From positions 1 to 9,825 of the forward strand of contig JAUXKG010000056.1 in the NCBI GenBank assembly GCA_030624355.1: 9,825 nt of DNA. The letters are read 5' to 3'. The stretch's first letter is position 1, and every line of letters begins with the position of its first letter. A program made the translations under genes and the position numbers. The DNA is from Acidobacteriota bacterium. GTDB lineage: Bacteria > Acidobacteriota > UBA6911 > RPQK01 > JADFOI01. The notes under the pieces were generated by a model. The model was not told the origin of the DNA. It searched no databases and worked only from the letters and a program-made list of their open reading frames with translations. Positions 1 through 5,915 of this stretch are shown piece after piece.

Positions 1-13
1 AACTCGTTCAGAG

Positions 14-1033
14 CTAATCAGGTTCGTCAGCTCGCTTCAGAGTCGGTCCTTCCTTCTTCAGGGTAGGCTTGTCCTTATCTTTGCTGTTCCTGTTCGTCTT
101 TCGCTTGAGAGTCGGACGTTTGGGAGCGCCCTCTCCCTGGGATCCGGGGGCAGTGATATTGTTGTCGATTTCGATCAGTCGTCTTTTGACCTGATCAAAG
201 GTGGAGGTGCTGACCAGATACTCATCCTTAACCGTAAGGTAGGAGCTCTCTTGCTGGACCTTGGCAATCCGATCCTCGACCGGGGGGTGGGTTCGCCAGA
301 AACTGGCAAATTTACCAGGCTTGTTCTTCTCCTTGGCCTGCAGCTTTTCAAAAAAGGTGACAAAACCGTTGGGATCAATACTGGTGTTCCAGAGATATTG
401 AGTTCCCAACTGGTCAGCTTCTTCCTCGGACTTGCGGGTGATTCCCAGAACGGCCAGGGACATGCCCATGCCCATGCCCGTACGGATCGCCTGCTGGGTC
501 CAGTAGCCTCCCACAAACATAGCTGGCAGTGCCGCAAATTGCATGAGTTGCTGTTTTGTCATCCGCTCCGTGGCATGGCGCGCCGTGACATGGGCAATCT
601 CGTGGGCCATGACGCCAGCCAATTCGGCCTCGTTCTCCGCCTCCAGGATGAGGCCCTTGTTGACGTAAAAGTAGCCTCCCGGAAGGGCGAAAGCGTTGAC
701 TTCGTCAGTGTCCACGACCTTGATCGTAAAAGGCACCTTGGAATCGGAATGCCTCACGATCTTCTGACCCAGATCATCAATGTATTCAAGCACAACGGGG
801 TCTTCCACCAGACGAAGGGTCTGTTCCAGAACCTGCGAATACTGGGCCCCGATCTGAATTTCCTTCTCCAGAGAAACGAAGTTGGGAAAGATCCAGGCTA
901 CCTTGCCGTTAATATTGCGATTTCCGATGTTCTCGACATCGGCATGTTTTCTTCCGGCATGCAGAGGCAGCGGGAAGACAAGCAAAGTGATTAACAACCA
1001 GACACTCGCCAGTTTTCGTGCCCTTTCACTCAT
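14..1033 (-). CDS. Exported M48-family zinc metalloprotease (BepA/LoiP-like)
   Basis: Predicted periplasmic or membrane-attached peptidase of family M48, a family involved in envelope protein quality control. Numbered from my chosen start (339 aa): an N-terminal signal peptide with a hydrophobic run at about 12-22 and a likely cleavage after LHA near residue 26; the zinc motif HEIAH at 144-148; the third-ligand motif EEEAD at 203-207; and THPPVEDRI at 248-256, the position of the conserved His found in BepA-like enzymes. No TPR domain follows. The protein instead ends in a basic, probably disordered tail with three PTLK[RK] copies (about 307, 323 and 330). A short GMGMGM run comes from three tandem CATGCC units at 461-478. 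The frame stays open to a GTG at 1072, but ATG 1033 has GGGAGG six bases upstream and gives a proper signal peptide. The natural substrate cannot be read from sequence. Family assignment is secure; the subfamily is inferred. Confidence 0.93.
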   Translation of the reverse strand: MSERARKLASVWLLITLLVFPLPLHAGRKHADVENIGNRNINGKVAWIFPNFVSLEKEIQIGAQYSQVLEQTLRLVEDPVVLEYIDDLGQKIVRHSDSKVPFTIKVVDTDEVNAFALPGGYFYVNKGLILEAENEAELAGVMAHEIAHVTARHATERMTKQQLMQFAALPAMFVGGYWTQQAIRTGMGMGMSLAVLGITRKSEEEADQLGTQYLWNTSIDPNGFVTFFEKLQAKEKNKPGKFASFWRTHPPVEDRIAKVQQESSYLTVKDEYLVSTSTFDQVKRRLIEIDNNITAPGSQGEGAPKRPTLKRKTNRNSKDKDKPTLKKEGPTLKRADEPD

Positions 1034-1039
1034 CTGAGG

Positions 1040-1045
1040 CCTCCC
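1040..1045 (-). promoter_or_regulatory. Shine-Dalgarno site deciding the M48 start
   Basis: On the minus strand this reads GGGAGG and lies six bases before ATG 1033. It is the reason for preferring 1033 over the in-frame GTG at 1072, which would sit only about six bases from the predicted transcription start. Confidence 0.7.
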
Positions 1046-1084
1046 GCGGAAATTGGTGAACTTCCCTTCCACTCATTGAATTCT

Positions 1085-1113
1085 ATTATACCGGGTCTGA
1101 AACTTTTTTTCAG
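1085..1113 (-). promoter_or_regulatory. Predicted sigma70-like promoter of the M48 gene
   Basis: On the minus strand a perfect TATAAT (1085-1090) lies 17 bases after CTGAAA (1108-1113), a four-of-six match to TTGACA. Transcription would start near 1078, giving a leader of about 45 bases that contains the GGGAGG site. The -35 box is one arm of a small CTGAAA/TTTCAG inverted repeat (1097-1102 and 1108-1113). I saw no comparable promoter on the plus strand for the divergent nnr gene in 1034-1211. Confidence 0.55.
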
Positions 1114-1211
1114 GTCTCTTCTTTGGTACTGTTCTCGCCTAATTAGACGCCAACCCGGCACAGATGTTTCATGCAAAAAGGCAACCGAGCCCGAGAATCG
1201 ACAAATTGACG

Positions 1212-2827
1212 ATGAAGATTCTCACATCCACACAGATGAACGAAGTCGATCGCCTCACCAGCGACCAGTTTCACCTTCCCAGTCTGCTGCTCATGGAGAA
1301 TGCCGGATTGAATCTTTACTATCTTCTCAGAGAGTACTTTTCAGACTTGGAGAATCTGCAGATCTCCATCGTGTGCGGCAAGGGAAACAATGGTGGCGAC
1401 GGAATAGTCCTGGCTCGTCAGCTCATACAGCGAAACCGAAAACCCAGCGTTTATCTGCTGTGCCAGGTACAAGATGTGTCGGAGACGCACGAGTCAACCT
1501 GGACGCCTACTTGAGTGCCGGAGCGGAGGTGATCGAGGTCACCAGTGAGCAACAGTGGCAGGAGATCAGCCCAGCCCTCAGCAGTTGTGACATCATCGTG
1601 GATGCCCTGTTGGGTACCGGAATCAACAAACCGCTCAACGGACTCTATTCCAGGGCAGTGTCCACAATTAACTTGACAGATGCCTTTGTGCTCTGCGTCG
1701 ACATCCCCTCCGGAATGTTTTCCGACTCCCTCACGGGCGACGTGCAGACAGTTCAAGCAGATGCTACGGTGACCTTTGCGGCTCCCAAGGTCGCCCATGT
1801 CTTAAATGACGATCAGGAGGCCATCGGCGATCTCCATGTCGTTCCCATCGGAACTCCGGCAGTACTCCTTGACAACTCCGATTACTACCTGAACCTGGTC
1901 ACCCGGGAACAGGTTCTGTCTTACCTGCCTACCCGGAAAGTGAAGTCGCACAAAGGAGATTTGGGACATGTCGCTTTGGTGGCCGGCAGCCGTGGCAAGT
2001 CAGGCGCTGCGGTCCTGAGCGGAACCTCGGCCTTGCGCACCGGTTCGGGTTTGGTCACTGTTTACACCCCCAGGGATATTCAAGACTCGGTCTCCTGTTT
2101 CCAACCCGAACTCATGACCGAGGGGCTCCCTTCTACAGCCTTGGGAGCACTCTCAATAGAGGCTGCCGACTCTCTACTGGACCATCTTCAAGATAAAGAT
2201 GCGGTTGGGATTGGACCGGGTCTGACACGGGAGAAAGAGACCACCAAGCTTGTTCATCAGGTGGTCCGTCAATCGCCGGTCCCGATGGTGATAGACGCCG
2301 ACGCGCTGAATGCATTCGAAGGAGAAGTCGACCTCTTGAGCAACGCCCGGAGTCAACCACTGGTTCTCACTCCACATCCGGGAGAATTCTCCCGGATGAT
2401 TGGCAAACCTACAGGAGACATCCTAACCGATCGGGTGACACTCAGCCGTGAGTTTGCTCAGGAAAGAGGAGTCTGGCTTGTGCTCAAGGGCTTTCGGACC
2501 CTGGTAGCCGAACCCACGGGGCAGGTCTTCGTCTGTCCTCTGGGCAATCCGGGAATGGCTACAGCGGGAATGGGGGATGTGCTCACCGGAGTGTTGACTG
2601 CGATGGTGGGGTTGTTTGCAGCCCGGGGACTGGTTGCCCCGACACAGATCTCACAAGCGGTTGTGCTGGGTGTTTACCTTCACTCATTGGCCGGCGACCT
2701 GGCAGAGATCCAGACGGGTCCGGAAAGCCTGAGCGCCGGCGATGCGATCTCACACCTGAGCCAGGCCTATCGGGTCCTGGCCACTGGAGACCTTGAGAAT
2801 GACCCGCAGGAGAGTCTTGAACTCTGA
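1212..2827 (+). CDS. nnr: Bifunctional NAD(P)HX epimerase/dehydratase, with an apparent single-base frameshift
   Basis: Repairs hydrated NADH and NADPH: the N-terminal YjeF domain epimerises R- and S-NAD(P)HX, and the C-terminal ribokinase-like domain dehydrates the S form using ADP. The sequence needs one frame change. ATG 1212 opens MKILTSTQMNEVDRLT, MENAG and GKGNNGGDG (residues 56-64); this frame degenerates after VYLLCQVQDV. From 1481 the frame one base back continues with GDARVNLDAYL, VDALLGTG and DIPSG, then the dehydratase motifs GDLGHVALVAGS, GIGPGLTR, IDADALNAF, TPHPGEF and NPGMATAGMGDVLTG. Restoring one base near 1479-1482 (for example GG to GGG) gives an uninterrupted 538-residue protein, about the usual length for the fusion. 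As written the gene is split, so it is a pseudogene, a sequencing error or, less likely, a recoded gene. No strong ribosome site precedes 1212. tsaE follows after two bases, an arrangement often seen with this pair. Confidence 0.88.
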
Positions 2828-2829
2828 AG

Positions 2830-3294
2830 ATGGAGGTCAACTACTCCAACAGCGAAGAAGAGACGCTGCAGATTGGCCAAGCCATCGGAAAACGTCTCCA
2901 GCCTCCGCAGATCGTCCTTCTCTATGGGGAACTCGGATCGGGAAAGACGGTTTTCACCCGGGGTTTGACCAGCGGCCTGGGCGTGGATGATCCGACTGCG
3001 GTTCGCAGTCCTTCCTTTACACTGGTCAACGAGTACCCAACAAGAAGCGGCCCCCTCTATCACATCGACCTCTACCGGCTTGGAAGCCAGCGTGATCTGG
3101 ACTCCATCGGCCTGGAGGAAATCCTCTCCAGTGGTTCCGTCGTCATCGTCGAATGGGCTGAAAAACTGCTGTCTCAGCCTGAAGACGCTCTGACCGTCAC
3201 GATTTCTGTGGACCTGGACACTGGAACCCGATGCCTTCAGATAGAAAAAAGGGGACAGTCTACTCTGTCCACTCTTCCCCACTCGCCAAACTAG
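2830..3294 (+). CDS. tsaE: tRNA threonylcarbamoyladenosine biosynthesis ATPase TsaE
   Basis: TsaE is the small ATPase that works with TsaB and TsaD to make t6A at position 37 of tRNAs reading ANN codons; it acts in the cytoplasm. Evidence: Walker A GELGSGKT at residues 33-40, the family block SPSFTLVNEY at 60-69, HIDLYRL at 79-85, the GLEEIL stretch at 94-99 and VVIVEWAEKL at 104-113. The full 154 residues are near family length, but the last 17 (from codon 138, base 3241) are translated from an inverted-repeat element and are probably not ancestral; the conserved fold ends about at TGTRCLQ. The gene starts two bases after the nnr stop without a well-placed Shine-Dalgarno, which suggests translational coupling to nnr. 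If the nnr frameshift is real, ribosomes starting at 1212 would terminate early and coupling could suffer. Confidence 0.93.
   Translation: MEVNYSNSEEETLQIGQAIGKRLQPPQIVLLYGELGSGKTVFTRGLTSGLGVDDPTAVRSPSFTLVNEYPTRSGPLYHIDLYRLGSQRDLDSIGLEEILSSGSVVIVEWAEKLLSQPEDALTVTISVDLDTGTRCLQIEKRGQSTLSTLPHSPN
3245..3270 (-). terminator. Terminator-like hairpin, left arm of the repeat, facing tsaE
   Basis: Read on the minus strand: GGACAG, six-base loop, CTGTCC, then CC and six T residues. This has the form of an intrinsic terminator for antisense transcription entering tsaE from the right. It lies within the tsaE coding region on the opposite strand. Confidence 0.4.
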
Positions 3295-3330
3295 AAATCG
3301 TGAAAAATGGTGTCGAGTGTCCACTTGAGA

Positions 3331-3360
3331 AGGGGACAGAGAAGACTGTCCCCTCTTTTC
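3331..3360 (+). terminator. Terminator-like hairpin, right arm of the repeat, after tsaE
   Basis: AGGGGACAG, loop AGAAGA, CTGTCCCCT: a perfect nine-base-pair stem followed by CTTTTC. It is well placed to end the nnr-tsaE transcript before the pilin cluster. The T tract is short and interrupted by C, so efficiency is uncertain. Confidence 0.5.
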
Positions 3361-3411
3361 TATCCGTAGCTTTCTTCCCTCTGACGTTGTAGCAGGATAA
3401 CGGAGTGAAGA

Positions 3412-3837
3412 ATGGATAGAGGCTTTAATCTTCTGGAACTGATCGTCGGTTGTGGAATCGTCGCTTCGCTCTCTGCCATGGGCTTCTTTGCTCTGCAGGA
3501 AATGAGCCAACAGCAAGCGCTCTATTCTGCCGGTGATTTCGTGCAATCGGCGCTCTCCAAAGCCCGATTTCAAGCAGTAGCCAAGAACTTGGCCGTTGAG
3601 CTGCGAGTACACCCGAACAAAGGAGAGTTTACTCTGATTGAAAAGGGCGACTCTCCGCAGTTGTGGCGAACGCTTCCCGAAGGCGTCGTTTTCTCCAGAG
3701 TGCCCACCAGACTGCCGACCTTCCACTCGCGCGGCTACGCTTCCCCGTCAGGAACTTTCATACTCCAGAATCCAAGTGGACAGATCCGGGTGATCATTTC
3801 CGTCAGCGGCAGGGTGAGATGGGAGCGAATCGAGTGA
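3412..3837 (+). CDS. Type IV minor pilin / pseudopilin, FimT/GspH family
   Basis: An initiator-type pilin-like protein, processed by prepilin peptidase in the inner membrane and built into the tip of a type IV pilus or type II secretion pseudopilus. A four-residue leader MDRG is followed by FNLLELIVG, giving the cleavage site G|F with Glu at mature +5, then a hydrophobic helix to about residue 30. The C-terminal half matches the GspH/FimT pattern: GYASPSGTFILQ near 109-119 and a final VIISVSGRVRW at 127-137. Its 141 residues are typical. GGAG at 3402-3405 precedes ATG 3412 at a normal distance. It is the first of four overlapping pilin-like genes. Sequence alone does not separate a pilus from a secretion role. 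Confidence 0.87.
   Translation: MDRGFNLLELIVGCGIVASLSAMGFFALQEMSQQQALYSAGDFVQSALSKARFQAVAKNLAVELRVHPNKGEFTLIEKGDSPQLWRTLPEGVVFSRVPTRLPTFHSRGYASPSGTFILQNPSGQIRVIISVSGRVRWERIE
3821..3825 (+). promoter_or_regulatory. Shine-Dalgarno site deciding the PilV-like start
   Basis: GGGAG lies eight bases before GTG 3834, inside the end of the upstream pilin gene. It favours this GTG (giving a four-base GTGA start/stop overlap) over the in-frame ATG at 3819. Confidence 0.5.
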
Positions 3838-4133
3838 GCCGATCTCCTCACAACGGCTTCACTCTAGTAGAGGTCATGGTGTCCGTTTCCCTTCTCTTGG
3901 TGGGCTTGCTGGCTCTGTTACAGGGACTCGAATCTGCCATTCGGCACTACACCCTGGCAAAAAATCGTTGGAGAACAACTGTTTTCCTCTGGAATCAGGC
4001 CGAGCGGCTTCGGGCTGGCTCCCCATCCGGAGAACCGATTCAGATTGTCCCAGGAGCCCGGCCGCTCTACCGGACGATTGCCCACCATCCTGAAGGACAC
4101 ACAGGCTGGGAGGTACTGCGTGCTGACAAATAG
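3834..4133 (+). CDS. Type IV minor pilin / pseudopilin, PilV/GspI-like
   Basis: Second pilin-like gene. With the GTG start the leader is MSRSPHNG, cut before FTLVEVMVSVSLLLVGLLAL: the class III signature with Glu at mature +5 and a membrane helix over residues 9-29. The remainder (about 70 residues: GLESAIRHY, NQAERLRAG) is short and has the GspI/PilV layout, in which the residues after the helix carry QAERLR-type helical sequence. At 99 aa it is smaller than most PilV proteins. The GTG overlaps the previous stop as GTGA. An alternative ATG at 3819 would add five residues to the leader. It probably joins the FimT-, PilW- and PilX-like neighbours in one tip complex. Confidence 0.8.
   Translation: MSRSPHNGFTLVEVMVSVSLLLVGLLALLQGLESAIRHYTLAKNRWRTTVFLWNQAERLRAGSPSGEPIQIVPGARPLYRTIAHHPEGHTGWEVLRADK
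4108..4113 (+). promoter_or_regulatory. Shine-Dalgarno site deciding the PilW-like start
   Basis: GGGAGG sits six bases upstream of GTG 4120 and within the end of the PilV-like gene. It selects the GTG that yields a short prepilin leader, rather than the earlier in-frame codon at 4045. Confidence 0.7.
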
Positions 4134-4683
4134 AGGGTTTTCCCTTCTCGAAATCCTGATCTCTCTTCTGATTTCCAGCATCGTTTTTCTCACTCTCTGC
4201 TCGATCCTGGATCAGTTTCGGAATCTATCGGCTCATCTCAGCTCTCTGCTGGAACGAGATGCGAACGCGTGGTTGGCTCCGCTACTCCTTTCCCGCTGGC
4301 TTCCGTCTGCCGGGAACAACCGATGGGAAGGAACCTGGGAAGGAGTCTCCTTTGAGCCGGATCTCATCCAGATCAACAGTGATATCCAGGGTCCGGAAGG
4401 TTTTCCCGACTCCCAACTCGACAGCAGTTTTGAAAGACTGAGCATACGCTGTGCTGGAGCTAACCTGCGAGTCAAGAGTGGAAAGGGACACTTTCAACCG
4501 GTCCTGAAGAATATTCTGAGCCTGAAGGTTGACTCCACAGCCATGCCACTAGTGTGCCTTGATCTGGAGGCGGTCACCGATCGCACTTTTCCCGTTCTTG
4601 ACAAGAGCCCATCCGAACTCACCCAGCTTTGCTTTCTGCTGAGGAATTATCGATCCAGCCTTTTCCTGGAAGATCCACTTTGA
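4120..4683 (+). CDS. Type IV minor pilin / pseudopilin, PilW/GspJ-like
   Basis: Third pilin-like gene, 187 aa. The GTG start gives leader MLTNRG cut before FSLLEILISLLISSIVFL, with Glu at mature +5 and a membrane helix to about residue 30. The amphipathic stretch LDQFRNLSAHLSSLLERD follows, then a domain with VSFEPDLIQI and a late PSELTQLCFLLRN strand; the layout and length are those of PilW/GspJ. Two cysteines (about 111 and 146) plus C171 could form a disulphide in the periplasm. The gene overlaps the PilV-like gene by 14 bases and its TGA overlaps the TTG of the next gene. The role is inferred from signature and order rather than a specific motif. Confidence 0.8.
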   Translation: MLTNRGFSLLEILISLLISSIVFLTLCSILDQFRNLSAHLSSLLERDANAWLAPLLLSRWLPSAGNNRWEGTWEGVSFEPDLIQINSDIQGPEGFPDSQLDSSFERLSIRCAGANLRVKSGKGHFQPVLKNILSLKVDSTAMPLVCLDLEAVTDRTFPVLDKSPSELTQLCFLLRNYRSSLFLEDPL

Positions 4684-5897
4684 ATCGAGGATCTAGCCTC
4701 ATCACTACGATCATGCTAATTCTCCTTCTGGCACCGACAACCCTCTTTCTTCATCTCAATGTCAGTACCCACTGGAGAATGGCTTCCGATGTCGAGTCTC
4801 AACTCCACAGTCTGGTACTGGCGGACAACGGCATCGAGTACGCCCGGACCCTGCTCCCCCTGGTAGAACTCAATCCTCTGTTGCTGGGGCCAGATGGAAC
4901 ACACTGTGGCACAGAGCTTCCAGAATGGCGCAGCCCGATGTCTTTTAGGGAGGCCGTGCGCTGCCAGACTTCCCTCTGGAGGCCCTCCTGTGACGACGGA
5001 CTGGCTGTCTATAATGGCCAGGAACTGCTACCGGGCGGTTACCGATCCTCAGGAGGAGGACGCTTTTTCCTGAAATTCTCGAACAATCCCGAGGAACCTC
5101 CCGGACATGACGAGGATCACGTCATTCTGGTGAGGAGCCTGGGCATGGTTCCCAACCCGATTCACGATCCTTTCTTTCCCACGGTCAGGAATGGTGTGGC
5201 CTTGATCGAAGCCCGCCTTCGCCAGGAGAGATCCTTTCTTCTCACCAGTCCCCTGACCCTTTTTGGCGATCGAGCATCCTTTCAGTGGCAAGGTGCGCTA
5301 TTCTCCATTCAGGGAGAGGAAGAGTTCGCGATCTCCATCGTCTCAGTGTCTGAATCTCACCTGCTGCAGGAACTGCTCGAGTCTCTGACCATGGCACAAG
5401 GAGAGAGGATTCAGGGTCATGGGATCCGTCCTTCCATCCGCGATGCTGCCCATCTGTACCGTACCCACCCGATTTATCGCAACCTGTTCAGTGTCGGCTT
5501 CTGGAGCCACCTACTCCACCAGCTTCCTGATTTCGCCGACACCCTGGAAGGTAACGTCGTCTATCTGCCGAACGGAGGGGTAGTGGATTACCCGTTTTCA
5601 GGCATCCTGATTGCCAGGGGTGATCTGGTGCTGCGAGGACAGGCCCGAATCGAAGGTCTGCTGCTGCACCTTGGAAGCGGAAAACTGGCTCTGCTGGATG
5701 GCACGCAAGTCACTGGAGGCGTCTGGATGTCCAACCTGGACACCAACGGAGAGTCCTTGAAGGCTCGCTCTATCAGCCTTCAAGTTTCCGGGACGTGCAG
5801 CATCCGGTATGAGCGGGCGGCGATCCTAAAGGCCCTGGCTTTTCTCCCCCCGACCCAGCTGGGCTGGAGGATCCTGTTCCCCGAGACAGTAAAATAG
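4680..5897 (+). CDS. Type IV minor pilin PilX/GspK-like, large C-terminal domain
   Basis: Fourth and largest pilin-like protein, 405 aa. I choose TTG 4680, which overlaps the previous TGA as TTGA and gives the short leader MNRG followed by SSLITTIMLILLLAPTTLFL; GGA at 4668-4670 is a weak ribosome site. There is no Glu at mature +5, as is usual for the GspK/PilX tip subunit. The helix continues into DVESQLHSLVLADNGIEYAR (37-56), the PilX-type alanine/glutamate pattern. The middle region has no motif I recognise. Residues 290-380 form a ladder of short strands with glycines (GILIARGDLVLRG, ARIEGLLLHLG, TQVTGGVWMSN, then VSGTCSIRYE), resembling the beta-helical end found on PilX-like proteins in some phyla. 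Four cysteines lie at 76-104. The likely role is capping the pilus or pseudopilus tip. Confidence 0.72.
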   Translation: MNRGSSLITTIMLILLLAPTTLFLHLNVSTHWRMASDVESQLHSLVLADNGIEYARTLLPLVELNPLLLGPDGTHCGTELPEWRSPMSFREAVRCQTSLWRPSCDDGLAVYNGQELLPGGYRSSGGGRFFLKFSNNPEEPPGHDEDHVILVRSLGMVPNPIHDPFFPTVRNGVALIEARLRQERSFLLTSPLTLFGDRASFQWQGALFSIQGEEEFAISIVSVSESHLLQELLESLTMAQGERIQGHGIRPSIRDAAHLYRTHPIYRNLFSVGFWSHLLHQLPDFADTLEGNVVYLPNGGVVDYPFSGILIARGDLVLRGQARIEGLLLHLGSGKLALLDGTQVTGGVWMSNLDTNGESLKARSISLQVSGTCSIRYERAAILKALAFLPPTQLGWRILFPETVK

Positions 5898-5899
5898 GG

Positions 5900-5905
5900 T
5901 ATAAT
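5900..5905 (+). promoter_or_regulatory. Consensus -10 box for the coiled-coil gene
   Basis: A perfect TATAAT lies three bases after the PilX-like stop (5895-5897) and ten bases before ATG 5916. No convincing -35 is seen at the right distance (5877-5882 reads TTCCCC). Transcription from here would start about at the ATG itself, giving a leaderless message. Confidence 0.4.
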
Positions 5906-5915
5906 CATCAGTATT

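Larger units (their letters stand above)
3241..3363. repeat. REP/MITE-like imperfect inverted-repeat element
   Basis: Two arms of 30 bases, 3241-3270 and 3334-3363, are reverse complements at 28 of 30 positions and enclose 63 bases. Each arm contains its own smaller hairpin built on GGACAG/CTGTCC with a six-base loop. The spacer also holds CACTCG (3280-3285) opposed to CGAGTG (3314-3319). The GGGGACAGTC-type core resembles dispersed palindromic repeats that I recall around Y1 (REP-associated, IS200-like) transposases in many bacteria; that link is recollection, not shown here, and no transposase is present in the window. The left arm lies inside tsaE, and the right arm ends 48 bases before the first pilin gene. 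Confidence 0.82.

Noticed and set aside
251..994. Plus-strand open frame opposite the M48 gene
   Set aside because: It is antisense to a protein with full zinc-protease motifs and has no recognisable domain.
1076..1480. N-terminal 135 residues of the long frame that continues into the Nnr C-terminal domain
   Set aside because: The composition is Ser/Arg/Gln/His-rich with no motif, while the overlapping frame from 1212 encodes the clear YjeF motifs; this is out-of-frame translation joined to nnr by the frameshift.
1470..1490. Programmed -1 ribosomal frameshifting in nnr
   Set aside because: No X-XXY-YYZ slippery heptamer and no obvious downstream stem; Nnr is not known to be recoded. A single missing base is simpler.
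2767..3726. Minus-strand open frame of 319 codons over tsaE, the repeat and the FimT-like gene
   Set aside because: It spans two well-supported plus-strand genes, has no family signature, and is not a REP-associated transposase.
3663..3818. Upstream extension of the PilV-like frame
   Set aside because: It overlaps the FimT-like gene for over 150 bases and would bury the prepilin cleavage site far from the N-terminus.
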